Origin: UBA4615 sp046046245
GTDB lineage: Bacteria; Pseudomonadota; Gammaproteobacteria; Burkholderiales; Burkholderiaceae_E
Assembly (NCBI GenBank): GCA_046046245.1
Contig: JBJOKE010000023.1
Location: forward strand, 61,647 to 125,646
Length of the DNA stretch: 64,000 nt
Direction: 5' to 3'
The translations under genes were made by a program, and so were the position numbers. Below the pieces are notes generated by a model, which saw only the letters and a list, made by a program, of their open reading frames with translations, did not search any database and had not been told where the DNA came from. Within the stretch, counting starts at the first letter, position 1. Every line of letters begins with the position of its first letter. Positions 25,046 to 36,600 of this stretch are shown piece by piece.

Positions 25046-26775
25046 GGGGCCCGTGCCTGCAGGTCGCACAGCCCCGCCACGGCGAGGCCGAGGTCGAGAT
25101 CCTCGCCGCACCACAGCCCGGTGGCCGTCCGCGCATCGATCCTCGGGCCGTGTCGTCGATGCTCGCCGACGATCCATGCGATGTCGCCCGTCGTCGCCGG
25201 CGCGGCCTCGATCCGCCGCCCCGTCGCGTCGGCGAACACCAGCGCGCCGTCGTCCACCCGCTTCACCGTCACCCCGCCCTCGTGCACCTGGCGATGGTGT
25301 CGCCGGCACAGCAGCACCAGGTTCGACAGCCGCGTCGCGCCGCCGTGCGCCCAGTGCTCCACGTGATGGGCATCGACGTGCCGCTGCTGCGTGCAGCCGG
25401 GATAGCGGCAGCCCCGGTCGCGCGCGCGCAGCGCGCGGGCGATCGCCGGCGGGATGCTCCGCGTCCTGCGGCCCACGTCCAGCACCCTGCCCTCGGCGTC
25501 TTCGACGATCGCCACCAGGCTCGCGTCGCACCCCAGCCGGCGCACCGTCTCGGCGGCCAGCACCGGGCCCTCGTCGTCGAGCTCGCTGCGGCCCGGCGCG
25601 TCGGCCACCAGCGTGCGCGCGTCCACGTGCACGACGATCTGGTGGCGCTCGCCGCCGGACACGTCCCCATCGCCGTGCGCCAGCCAGCTCTCCGCGAAGC
25701 GCACCAGCGCATCGGCGCGACGCTGGGACAGGGAGCGGGGCGGTTCGACCGGCACGGTGCGTGCGCCAGGCGCGGATGTTTCAGCGGAAACGTGGGCGTC
25801 GGCGTGAGCGTGGGCGTGGGCGTCGGCGTCGGCGTCCGCGACATCGGCGCCCTGGGCGACATCGGCGCCCTGGGCGACATCAGCGCCCTCGGCGACATCG
25901 GCGCCCTGGGCGACATCGGCGACGTCTGACGCCATTCGCGTGCACGGTGCGGTCGGGTGGCTGCGGGCCGGGGACGTTTCCGCGGGAACGTCGGCCTCGG
26001 CGGTCGCCGTGCGGGCCTGCCGGTCCTCGTCGTCCAGCGCCCGCTGCAGCGCCTTCAGCACCCGTGCGCCCTCCTCGGCCGCCAGACAGGCCTTCAGGTG
26101 CAGCGTGCCGTCATCGTCCCAGTGCCAGGTCAGGCCGCGGTTCGCCTGCTGGCGCGCCTCGCGCTCGAGCAGCACCGCCTGCCGCGCCCGGCGGAAACCC
26201 CGCACCACCGACTCCACGTGATGCGCCGTGCCGTGCAGCGCGATCATCAGCAGCGTCTCCTCCGTCTCGGGCGTGGCGACCCGCGTCAGTGCCCTCGCCT
26301 TCGAATAGCTCAGCGCCCCGCGCGCCATCGCCTCCGAGATCCTCGGCAGGCGCTCCAGCGCGCGGGCCACCCGTACCCGCTCGCGCGCCGCACCCAGGTC
26401 CAGGCCGCACTTCCAGCCCAGCCAGTGCGCGCACGATCGCGTCGCGCCATCGGCCCAGCCCTCACGACGGTCGAACTCGGCCACCAGCACGAGGAAGCGA
26501 TGCTCCGCCGCGTTGAGATGGCCCGCCAGCTCGGTGATGCGGGCCTCGAGGGCTGGCAGGGGCAGGGACGATGGGTCGACGGTGATGCCGGTCGCGTCGG
26601 TCGCGTCGGTCGCGTCGGTCGCGTCGGTCGCGTCGACGCTGTCGGTCGTTTCGGTCGTTTCGGTCGCGCTGCCGTGGACGCGGTCGGCACGGATCGAACT
26701 GCCCGCGAGGTCCGCGAAAGAGGCGTCTCCGTCAGTCTGATCGAAGCGCGTGAATCCTTCGGAGCGGAAGTCCAT
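25021..26775 (-). CDS. DUF222 - HNH endonuclease family protein with internal repeats
   Basis: A 584-residue protein with an N-terminal DUF222 (13E12-repeat) region, roughly residues 65-260 (LEARITELAGHLNAAEHRFLVLVAEFDRREGW, WLGWKCGLDLGAARERVRVARALERLPRI). Its C-terminal HNH nuclease has CRYPGCTQQRHVDAHHVEHWAHGGATRLSNLVLLCRRHHRQVHEGG, the zinc-binding and catalytic His-Asn-His region. Between them is a low-complexity stretch (DVAQGADVAEGADVAQGADV and Ala-His-Ala-Asp runs). Another short Asp-Ala-Thr repeat lies near residue 50. A textbook LexA box lies 16 bases before the start, so the nuclease is probably SOS-induced. The family is common in actinobacteria and mobile DNA; its target is unknown. 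Confidence 0.88.
   Translation of the reverse strand: MDFRSEGFTRFDQTDGDASFADLAGSSIRADRVHGSATETTETTDSVDATDATDATDATDATGITVDPSSLPLPALEARITELAGHLNAAEHRFLVLVAEFDRREGWADGATRSCAHWLGWKCGLDLGAARERVRVARALERLPRISEAMARGALSYSKARALTRVATPETEETLLMIALHGTAHHVESVVRGFRRARQAVLLEREARQQANRGLTWHWDDDGTLHLKACLAAEEGARVLKALQRALDDEDRQARTATAEADVPAETSPARSHPTAPCTRMASDVADVAQGADVAEGADVAQGADVAQGADVADADADAHAHAHADAHVSAETSAPGARTVPVEPPRSLSQRRADALVRFAESWLAHGDGDVSGGERHQIVVHVDARTLVADAPGRSELDDEGPVLAAETVRRLGCDASLVAIVEDAEGRVLDVGRRTRSIPPAIARALRARDRGCRYPGCTQQRHVDAHHVEHWAHGGATRLSNLVLLCRRHHRQVHEGGVTVKRVDDGALVFADATGRRIEAAPATTGDIAWIVGEHRRHGPRIDARTATGLWCGEDLDLGLAVAGLCDLQARAPKRPSASP
25840..25911 (+). repeat. 18-bp tandem repeat, four copies, inside the HNH gene
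   Basis: Units of GACATCGGCGCCCTGGGC start at 25840, 25858, 25876 (two substitutions) and 25894. Read on the minus strand they encode the repeated Ala-Gln-Gly-Ala-Asp-Val block between DUF222 and the nuclease domain, keeping frame. Confidence 0.85.
26591..26635 (+). repeat. 9-bp tandem repeat, five copies, inside the HNH gene
   Basis: Five exact copies of GTCGCGTCG encode, on the minus strand, the Asp-Ala-Thr repeat in the N-terminal region. A looser run of related units (GTCGTTTCG) continues to about 26670. Confidence 0.85.
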
Positions 26776-26790
26776 GGCAGCCCTCGAGAT

Positions 26791-26806
26791 CTGTATTTAT
26801 GTACAG
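26791..26806. promoter_or_regulatory. LexA (SOS) box upstream of the HNH endonuclease gene
   Basis: CTGT (26791-26794), eight AT-rich bases and ACAG (26803-26806) match the LexA consensus, including the preferred A/T-rich core (ATTTATGT). The island is strikingly AT-rich for this genome. On the minus strand a TAGAAT -10-like hexamer (26813-26808) places the start of transcription inside the box, and the ATG of the HNH gene is 16 bases beyond it. Confidence 0.75.
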
Positions 26807-26980
26807 TATTCTAAGACTCTGCTCGTCGCGACGAAAGCGGGTGTCGGCCTGCGTCGACCCGCGAGTGCGTACACGTCTTCCGACTTAGGACATCGGTTGG
26901 ATCCGGCGTCGACAGTCGACAATCGCGCGATACGTCTGGTTCGTCCGATGCGTTCGTGCGAATCGCGACTCCGCCCTCGC

Positions 26981-27022
26981 GCCCCACGACTCGCGCCCCA
27001 CGACTCGCGCCCCACGACTCGC
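26981..27022 (+). repeat. 14-bp tandem repeat, three copies
   Basis: Three exact head-to-tail copies of GCCCCACGACTCGC, with a partial fourth unit after them. Non-coding as far as I can see. Confidence 0.9.
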
Positions 27023-27239
27023 GACTCGTCCGCGGGCCGCCCGTGCGGCCCGACGCGCAGCGTCTCGGTGCCGGAGCCCGAACGCGTACGCGTGCGTGCT
27101 CGGTACACCGAGATCGTGGACGGCATGCATCCGCGGCGCGGAACCGATGACGACGCCGGGCACGACGGTGCGGGCGGTGACCGCGATCGATGCCGTCGAC
27201 GCGTCGGGAGCGATCGCGACACCGGAGACCGACGCATCC

Positions 27240-27275
27240 GACACGCCTGACACGCCTGACACGCCCGACACACCT
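27240..27275 (+). repeat. 9-bp tandem repeat, four copies
   Basis: GACACGCCT twice, then GACACGCCC and GACACACCT. It would read as Asp-Thr-Pro repeats on the plus strand, but no supported gene covers it. Confidence 0.8.
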
Positions 27276-27385
27276 GTCGCACCCGACACAGCCATCGCAC
27301 CCGACCCGACGGACACCGCGGACGCGTCCGCGGCGTCACGGTCGGAGGCAACGCGGTCCGTCCCCCGACGATGGTGACCCGCGGC

Positions 27386-28066
27386 CTAGGCCCAGCCTCC
27401 CGAGAACGGGATCGCCTGCCCCGCGAAGAACTCGACCTCGGTCGACGACAGGAACACGGCGAACAGCGCGTCCTCCTCGGGTCGGGCGAGGCGCCCCAGC
27501 GGGACCTCGCGCTTCAGACGCTCCTGGAACGCGGGCAGCGCCTGGACCTCGGGGCCGTAGTACGTGGGGTTCTCGACGAAGTTCTGCGCGATCAGGTTCA
27601 CGTGCACGTTCGACGGCGCGACCTCGACGCCCACCGCGCGCGCCCACGACAGCTGCGCGCCGCGGGCGGCCGCGTAGGTGGCGGTGCGCTTCTGGCCGCG
27701 CAACGCGGTGGCGCTGCCCATCACGACGATCTTGCCCGCGCGCCGCCCGAGCATCTGCGGCAGCACCGCACGCGCCAGGCGCGGCAACGGGTCGACGAGG
27801 TGCGCGAACACGTGGCGCCATTCGTCGTCGGTCACCTCGTGCGCGCGGGTGGACGGCGCAGGCACGCCGAGGTTGGCGATCAGCACGTCGACGCGGCCCG
27901 CCGCGCGGACCGCGTCCTCGGCGGCCGCCGGTTCGGCGAGCGGGCCGGGCACGCCGATCACCTCGGCGCCGTGCGCGGCGAAGGTCTCGGCCAGCACCGG
28001 CCCCATGAAGGTCTCGCTCTGGGTGATCAGCACGCGCTGACCGCGCAGTCCGTCTCCGATGCGCAT
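27386..28066 (-). CDS. Short-chain family protein with the halohydrin dehalogenase signature
   Basis: A 226-residue Rossmann-fold protein of the SDR superfamily that lacks the normal TGxxxGxG cofactor motif. At that place it has T15-Q-S-E-T-F20-M-G22, exactly the T-x4-F-x-G motif of halohydrin dehalogenases. Instead of the Ser-Tyr-Lys triad it has S118, Y131 and R135, exactly S-x12-Y-x3-R. After them comes NLIAQNFVENPTYYGPEVQA, resembling the halide-pocket segment of HheC-type enzymes. Those enzymes eliminate halide from vicinal haloalcohols to give epoxides without NAD(P). The C-terminus is PFSGGWA. The ATG is preceded by GAGGGCGGAC. The physiological substrate is unknown. A catalytically altered SDR is the alternative. 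Confidence 0.75.
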   Translation of the reverse strand: MRIGDGLRGQRVLITQSETFMGPVLAETFAAHGAEVIGVPGPLAEPAAAEDAVRAAGRVDVLIANLGVPAPSTRAHEVTDDEWRHVFAHLVDPLPRLARAVLPQMLGRRAGKIVVMGSATALRGQKRTATYAAARGAQLSWARAVGVEVAPSNVHVNLIAQNFVENPTYYGPEVQALPAFQERLKREVPLGRLARPEEDALFAVFLSSTEVEFFAGQAIPFSGGWA

Positions 28067-28129
28067 CGTCCGCCCTCCTCGTGGATGTCGCGATCCTACC
28101 GCCGCTCGCCGCCCCGCCGCCGGCGCGTC

Positions 28130-28149
28130 GGCTTGACGCGCGTCAAGCC
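28130..28149. promoter_or_regulatory. Perfect 20-bp palindrome, CRP/FNR-type box
   Basis: GGCTTGACGCGCGTCAAGCC is fully self-complementary and contains TTGA-N6-TCAA, the core read by FNR/DNR/NnrR-type regulators. It lies in the intergenic region between the dehalogenase-like gene (64 bases away) and the hemerythrin gene (62 bases away), so it could act on either. Confidence 0.55.
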
Positions 28150-28210
28150 CCCGGCGCGGACCCGTCGCGATACTGGTCGCCCGATCCCCTGGACCCCTCG
28201 ACAGACTGCG

Positions 28211-28813
28211 ATGACCGCCCGCGCCCTCGACGTGATCCGCGACGAACACCGCGCGCTCGCCGGCATGCTGATCGGGCTGCGCACCCTGGTGCGCGACTGG
28301 CGTACGCGCGGCCTGCGCCCCGACCTCGGCGTGCTGCGCTCGATGGTGTTCTACGTGCATGCCTTCCCCGAGCGGCTGCACCATCCGAAGGAGACCGACC
28401 TGCTGTTCGCCGCGCTGCGCCGCAAGCCCGGCGCGCCGGTCGCCGCGCTCGACCGGCTCGACGCCGAGCACGGCCGCGGCGAGGACGCGGTGCTGCGGCT
28501 CGCGATGGCGCTGATCGAGGTCGAGCAGCTCGGCGAGCCGCGGCTGCCGGCATTCGCCGACGCGGTGGAGCGCTACGTCGACGCCTACCTTCGGCACATG
28601 GAGACGGAGGAGCGCGAGGTGCTGCCGTTCGCCGAGCATGCGCTCGACGTCCCGGACTGGCGCGGGATCGACGAGGCCTTCGCGGCGAACCGCGACCCGC
28701 TGACCGGGCATCCGCCGCAGGAGGCGTTCCGCGCGCTGTTCTCCCGGATCGTCGCGACCGCCCCCGCCCCGGTGGGGCTCGGCGACGCGCTCTCGTTCAG
28801 CCGCGAGGGATGA
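28211..28813 (+). CDS. Hemerythrin (HHE) domain protein
   Basis: A 200-residue cytoplasmic protein with a four-helix hemerythrin-type di-iron domain. The ligand-bearing helices are DVIRDEHRALAGMLIGLRTL, YVHAFPERLHHPKETDLLF, LDAEHGRGEDAVLRLAMALIEVE and YLRHMETEEREVLPFAEHAL, supplying the usual His and Glu ligands. Such proteins bind oxygen or nitric oxide or protect iron centres. A perfect TTGA-N6-TCAA palindrome in the upstream region fits oxygen- or NO-responsive control. The ATG is the first in frame next to the conserved helix. The last 17 bases overlap the 3' end of the convergent EAL-domain gene. Confidence 0.88.
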   Translation: MTARALDVIRDEHRALAGMLIGLRTLVRDWRTRGLRPDLGVLRSMVFYVHAFPERLHHPKETDLLFAALRRKPGAPVAALDRLDAEHGRGEDAVLRLAMALIEVEQLGEPRLPAFADAVERYVDAYLRHMETEEREVLPFAEHALDVPDWRGIDEAFAANRDPLTGHPPQEAFRALFSRIVATAPAPVGLGDALSFSREG

Positions 28814-30665
28814 CGCCGGCGCGCAGGATCTCGACGAACTGCGGCTCGGGCACCGCCTTGGCGTAGAGCCAGCCCTGCGCCGCACGGCAGCCGACCGACA
28901 CCAGGAAGTCGGCCTGCTGTGCGGTCTCGACGCCCTCGGCGATGACCTCGAGCCCGAGGCTGCCGGACATGCCCACGATCGCGCGGACGATCGCCGCGCT
29001 GTCGTTGTCGGCGGGCAGCCCCGCGATGAACGAGCGGTCGATCTTCAGCTCGTCGATCGGCATGCGCTTCAGGTACGCGAGCGACGAGTAGCCGGTTCCG
29101 AAGTCGTCGAGCGAGATCGACACGCCGAGCGACTTCAGCTGGTTCAGCGTCCCGATGCCGTCGTCGCTGCCCTGCATGACCATGCTCTCGGTCAGTTCGA
29201 CGGTCAGCAGCCGCGGCGGCAGGCCGGTGGCCGCGAGCGCGCGGTCGACGTCGCGCATCAGCCGGCCGTCGCGGAAGTGCGGGGCAGCGGTGTTGACCGC
29301 CACGCGCCCCGGATGACCGGCGTCGACCCAGCGCCGCGCGGCGCGGCAGGCCTCGTTGACCACCCAGGTGCCGAGCTCGACGATCAGCCCCGCCTCCTCG
29401 GCGACCGGAATGAACTCGCCCGGTGGGACCAGGCCGCGCTCGGGATGGCGCCAGCGGATCAGCGCCTCGCAGCCGATCACGCGCCCGGTCTCGATCGCCA
29501 CCTTCGGCTGGTAGTGCAGCTCGAACTCGCTGCGCTCGAGGGCGCGACGCAGCTGCGCCTCAAGCGTGAGGCGTGCGAGCGACTGCGCGTTCAGCGCCGC
29601 GCTGTAGAAGCCGTAGCCGTTGCCGGGCCGGCCGCGGACGGACGACGCGGCGGCGCGCGCGCAGCGCAGCAGCGCCTCGGCCTCGGTCGCGTCGGAGGGC
29701 GAGCCGGCGATGCCGATCGAGACCTGCGGATACCAGTCGTGGCCCTCGATCTGCAGCGGCTGCGCGACCGTGGCGAGCAGCCGGCGCGCGATGCCGGCGG
29801 CGTCCTCGATCCGGCGCAGCGCGGGCAGCAGCGCGGCGAACTCATCGGGACCGGTCCGCGAGACCATCGGGCCGGCGACGTCGTCGCCGACGCGGCCGAC
29901 CGGCTCACCGGTGCGCATGCAGCGCTGGATCCGCTGCGCGATCGCGCGGATCGCCTCGTCGGCGGCGCGGTGGCCGAGCGTCTCGCTCAGCTGCCGCACG
30001 CGGCCGATCTCGATCTGCAGCAGGCCGCACAGCTCGTCGCGGCGCGCCGCGCGCCGCAGCGTGCTGCCGGCGTGGGTCAGCATCAGCCGGCGGTTCGGCA
30101 GCCCGGTCGCGACGTCGAACCAGGTGCTGCGGTCGCGCATCGCCTTGAACGCGAGCGTGTTGCGCAGCCGGAGCACCAGCTCGGACGGATCCACCGGCTT
30201 CTCGAGGAAGTCGGTGGCGCCGAGCTCGAGCACGCGCAGCTTGGTACGCGCGTCGCTCGCCGAGGTCATCACGATGACCGGGATCATCTTCAGCTGCGGG
30301 TCGGCGCGGACGCTGCGCAGCACCTCGAAGCCCGAGATGCCCGGCATCATCAGGTCGAGCAGCAGCACGTCGGGCGGCGCCTCGCGCAGCCGCTTGAGCG
30401 CGGCCACCGGGTCGGTCTCGCCGCGGAAGTCGCGATAGCCCGCCTCCTCGAGGAACGCGCGCACGAGCTCGACCAGGATCGGCTCGTCGTCGATCATCAT
30501 CACCGACGCGTTGGCGACCATCGGGTCGGCGGTCGGGCGCACCGCGTCGGCCGACTCGGCGCCGACCGCGGACTCGGTGGCGGCCGCGGGCGGCTCGGGA
30601 AGCGCCGGCGCACGGCGCTCGACGAAGGGCTCGGCCTGCACGGAAAGGGAGTCGTTGGCGCCCAT
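28797..30665 (-). CDS. Response regulator with REC, degenerate GGDEF and EAL domains
   Basis: A 622-residue protein. The receiver domain (about residues 50-170) has the acidic pair MMIDDEP, the phospho-acceptor Asp near 101 (DVLLLDLMMPG) and FLEKPVD. A GGDEF-like domain (about 180-340) carries GPDEF in place of GGDEF, so diguanylate cyclase activity is unlikely. The EAL domain (about 365-610) is intact: CEALIRWRHPERG, VELTES, LDDFGTGYSSLAYLKRMPIDELKIDRSF and EGVETAQQ, so it should hydrolyse c-di-GMP. Its gene follows the hybrid kinase gene by 15 bases, making a signalling pair. Low c-di-GMP typically releases or reduces surface adhesins, which fits the large surface-protein gene next in line. 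Confidence 0.93.
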   Translation of the reverse strand: MGANDSLSVQAEPFVERRAPALPEPPAAATESAVGAESADAVRPTADPMVANASVMMIDDEPILVELVRAFLEEAGYRDFRGETDPVAALKRLREAPPDVLLLDLMMPGISGFEVLRSVRADPQLKMIPVIVMTSASDARTKLRVLELGATDFLEKPVDPSELVLRLRNTLAFKAMRDRSTWFDVATGLPNRRLMLTHAGSTLRRAARRDELCGLLQIEIGRVRQLSETLGHRAADEAIRAIAQRIQRCMRTGEPVGRVGDDVAGPMVSRTGPDEFAALLPALRRIEDAAGIARRLLATVAQPLQIEGHDWYPQVSIGIAGSPSDATEAEALLRCARAAASSVRGRPGNGYGFYSAALNAQSLARLTLEAQLRRALERSEFELHYQPKVAIETGRVIGCEALIRWRHPERGLVPPGEFIPVAEEAGLIVELGTWVVNEACRAARRWVDAGHPGRVAVNTAAPHFRDGRLMRDVDRALAATGLPPRLLTVELTESMVMQGSDDGIGTLNQLKSLGVSISLDDFGTGYSSLAYLKRMPIDELKIDRSFIAGLPADNDSAAIVRAIVGMSGSLGLEVIAEGVETAQQADFLVSVGCRAAQGWLYAKAVPEPQFVEILRAGVIPRG

Positions 30666-30680
30666 GATCGGTCTTCGGGG

Positions 30681-33413
<2,733 letters not shown>

Positions 33414-33500
33414 GCGCGGGCCTCCATGGCGCCGCGCGGCCGGGCGGAGGGCACCGGCGCGGCCGCGGCGGCCGATCGTCGGGCGGGACAGGGGTGACGC

Positions 33501-33519
33501 ATCCGATCAGTATCCGGAC
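33501..33519. promoter_or_regulatory. Copy 1 of a 19-bp element shared by the kinase and surface-protein genes
   Basis: ATCCGATCAGTATCCGGAC here is identical at 18 of 19 positions to the element at 38278-38296. On the minus strand both read GTCCGGATACTGAYCGGAT, with GATACT resembling a -10 hexamer and short TCCG/CGGA inverted ends. It lies 88 bases before the kinase start, in the 225-base gap after the surface-protein gene. It could be a promoter or regulator site common to both genes. Confidence 0.5.
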
Positions 33520-33638
33520 ACCGTCGCGCTCGCGCGGCGGACCATCCGACACTCGGTCGGGGACGCCGCCTGTCCGGTTCCCGGGTGTGCACGACGTCCC
33601 TCGCCGTCCCGCCAGAGCGGTCGCACCGCGGGCTCGGG

Positions 33639-36600
33639 TCAGACAGCGGAGAGGCCCGGCCGCAGGTCGACGGACGGCGCCTCGGGGGCGGGCTCGGCGT
33701 CGGCGCCGCGCCCCGGCCCCGCGGCCCGCTCGGCGGCGCGCGCCAGCAGGCCGCGCAGCGAGTCGTCCTCGCCTTCGTCGTCGCGACCCCGCGCGTCCGT
33801 GCGCGCCAGCACCGGCAGCGGGTCGATCGAGCGCCACGCCGGCATCGACGCCAGCAGGCTCGTCAGCAGCACCCCGCCGCGCGCCATCCACACCGCGTAA
33901 CCGATCGAGATCGACGTGCCCAGCATCATCGTCGAGGTCACGATCACCGTCCTCGTCTCGAACTGCGCACCCGCCTCCTCGCGCGCCTGCCTCATCACCT
34001 CCGAGTAGGCCGTCTCCTGGAGTGCGATCGCCGGCGACCAGGCCTCGCGCTGGACGTCCGAGAGCCGCTCGACGCCGGACGCGGACGCGCCCGACCGGCG
34101 CAGTGCGTCGCCGAGCGAGGACGACGCCGCGCCGCGCGTGGGGCCGGAGCCGTCCGCCGGGCCGGCGCCACCGCCGCGCGCGACGTCGCCGCGCTCCGCG
34201 CCGTGCTCGATCGCCGCGAGCGCGGCCCCGCCCCCCACCGCGGCTCCGGTCGACGCGACCGCGATGCCGATCGAGCCGGACTGCGGGGCACCGATGCCGA
34301 TGACCGCCTCGGCGGGCCCGGCGGCAGCGGACCTGCCGGGGACCGACACGGCCGCCCTCTGGACCGGCGTCGCCGCGCTCGAGGCGGCCGGTGACGACAC
34401 CGACGAAGCCGTCGAGGCGCCCGAAGGCGCGGTGGCGGTGGCGGTGGCGGCCGCACGTGCGGCGGCCTCCCCGGCCGGGGCGACCGCGGCGCTGCCCGCG
34501 ACCGACGCCGAGGCCGAGGCTGCCGGCAAGGCGGAGGCGGCAGCCGGGTTCGAAGCCGAGGTGGCCGTGGCGACGGCCGCGTCGGCGGCGAACATGGTCT
34601 GGATCGCGAGGCTCGCAACCTGCATGGGCGGGCCCGCCGCCGAGGAGATCCTGGCGGCGGACGGCGGGGCGGACCCGCCGCCCGATACCTGCTTCACCGG
34701 CACGCCGGCCGACAGCCCGGACGTGGTGTCGCGGGTGGCGCTGCCCGTGTTCGGCAACGGCAGCGCACGCGTCACGGTCGCCACCAGGACGCTGCCCTCG
34801 CCGACGGACGAGGGCAACGCGACGACGCCCGTCGCCTGTCCGTCCGCATCCGCGGTCAGCAGCGCCCTCGCGACCCAGGCGACACTCCCCGCCGTCGCGC
34901 CGGCGTAGACGTCGATGCGCACCTCCTGACCGGGCGGCGCGGCCACCGACACCGCGACCGCCGCCCGAACCGACCCGTCGTCGCCGGTGAACAGCCGCGC
35001 CCCCGACAGCATCGGCGCGGCGGGCGCCCCGGGGGCGGGCGTATCGACCCGCAACGGTGTCCCCTGTCCGGTCAGCTCGTTGCCCACGATCCGGTTGTAG
35101 GCCGAATCCGCGTTCACCAGGATGCCGTAGGCACCGTTGCCGCGGATCAGGTTCGCCCGCTCCGGCGCGGTCAGCGGGTCCCCACCGACCGTCGCCCCGT
35201 CCGCGTTGTTCGTGAGCTTGATGCCGTAGCCGCCGTCGCTCGCGTTCTTCGCCAGGCCGTTGCCCTCGATCGTGTTCCCGGTGATCTCCGTCCCGTCGGC
35301 CCGCGAGCCGAGGATCCGCATCCCGCCCTCGCCGTTGTTGGCGATCCGGTTGCCGCGGATCACGTTGCCCGCCAGCGAGACCTGCGTGTCGCCCAGGTCG
35401 GTCGTCTCGACGCCGCGCGCCCTGTTCGCGAAGTCCGAGCCCGCGTCGACGACGCCGGCGCGTCCGATGCCGAGCCAGTTGTTCTCGATCAGGTTGGACG
35501 CCGAGCGGATCGAGATCGCGTCGGAGAAGCCGCCGACCGCCAGCCCGGCGATACGCGAACCGTCGCTGCCGGCGCCCAGCACCAGTCCGTCCGCGCCACC
35601 GCCCACGCCGTTGCCCCGGACGATCTCGACCGACGGCGCGTCGTCGGAGAACGGTCCGCCGTCGAGGTCGATCGCCGAGGCGATCGTCGGCAGCGGATCC
35701 CTGGTGACCACGATCCGGCCGACGCCGCCGGGCAGCGCGAACACGATCCGGTCGCGCGCAGTCGCGCTGCCGCCGTCGGCGTTGGCCGCCTGCAGCGCCT
35801 CGCGCAGCGAGACCGCGTTGCCCGCCATGCGGTGCTCGTGCAGCGCGAGCGGCGTGAGCGCGTCGGCGCCGGTGTCGTCGACATCGGCGGTCGTGGTGAC
35901 GACGAACACGTTGCGGGTGTCGTCGTCGATGATCGTCAGGTCCACGGCCGCGGTCGTGCCGCCGGAGGGGGTGGCCCCGAGACGCACCGCGAGGTTGCCG
36001 TCGACGACACGGTCGTCGATCGCCGCCAGCATGACGCGCTGCGGGCTGTCCCAGTTGGCCGCCGTGAACTGCAGGACCCGCTCGGAGGCGAGCCCCTCGC
36101 CCGGCGCCGTGACGAAGCCGGCCTGCGCGGCCGCGGCATACGCCTGGCCGGGCGCGGCGAGTCGCAGCAGGACGGTGGTGTCGCCCGCCGGCGCGTCGGC
36201 GAGGCGGACGTCGAACGCCAGGGCCGCGCCGCCCTCCGTCGCCTGCGTGCCATTGACCGCCTGGATCGTCACGGCCGGCGGCGGGAGCGCGAAGCTGCGG
36301 TACTGCAGCGTGTCGTCGTTGGGGCCGTTCCCGCCGAGATCGGTCCAGGCGACGACGATGCGCCCGCCTCCCGCCGCGACCGAGGAGGCGATCTGGTCCT
36401 TGTTGCCGGTCGGGTTGACGCGGATCGGAGCGCCGTCGACCGTCGCGCCGCCCGCGTCGACCCGGACCTCGACGAGCGAGATGTCGGCACCGTCCCCAAC
36501 CTGCCACGGGGCGGTCCAGGAAACGGCGAAGCGGCCACCGGCGACGGCCGCGACGCTCGGCTGGACGCCGACGCCGAGCGCGACCACGTCGCCGATCGGA

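Larger units (their letters stand above)
26809..27385. other. Non-coding 577-base region rich in short tandem repeats
   Basis: No reading frame here resembles a protein; the open frames are made of repeat-derived dipeptides. The part next to the LexA box (26809-26950) is less GC-rich than the surroundings. Two repeat blocks follow (listed separately). It separates the 5' end of the HNH gene from the 3' end of the short-chain protein gene. Confidence 0.55.

Noticed and set aside
26981..27022. Possible CRISPR array
   Set aside because: The 14-bp units are directly abutting with no spacers and no cas genes lie nearby; it is a simple tandem repeat.
27096..27377. A 93-codon open frame with Asp-Thr-Pro repeats
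   Set aside because: No ribosome binding site or homology; the sequence simply reads through the 9-bp repeat.
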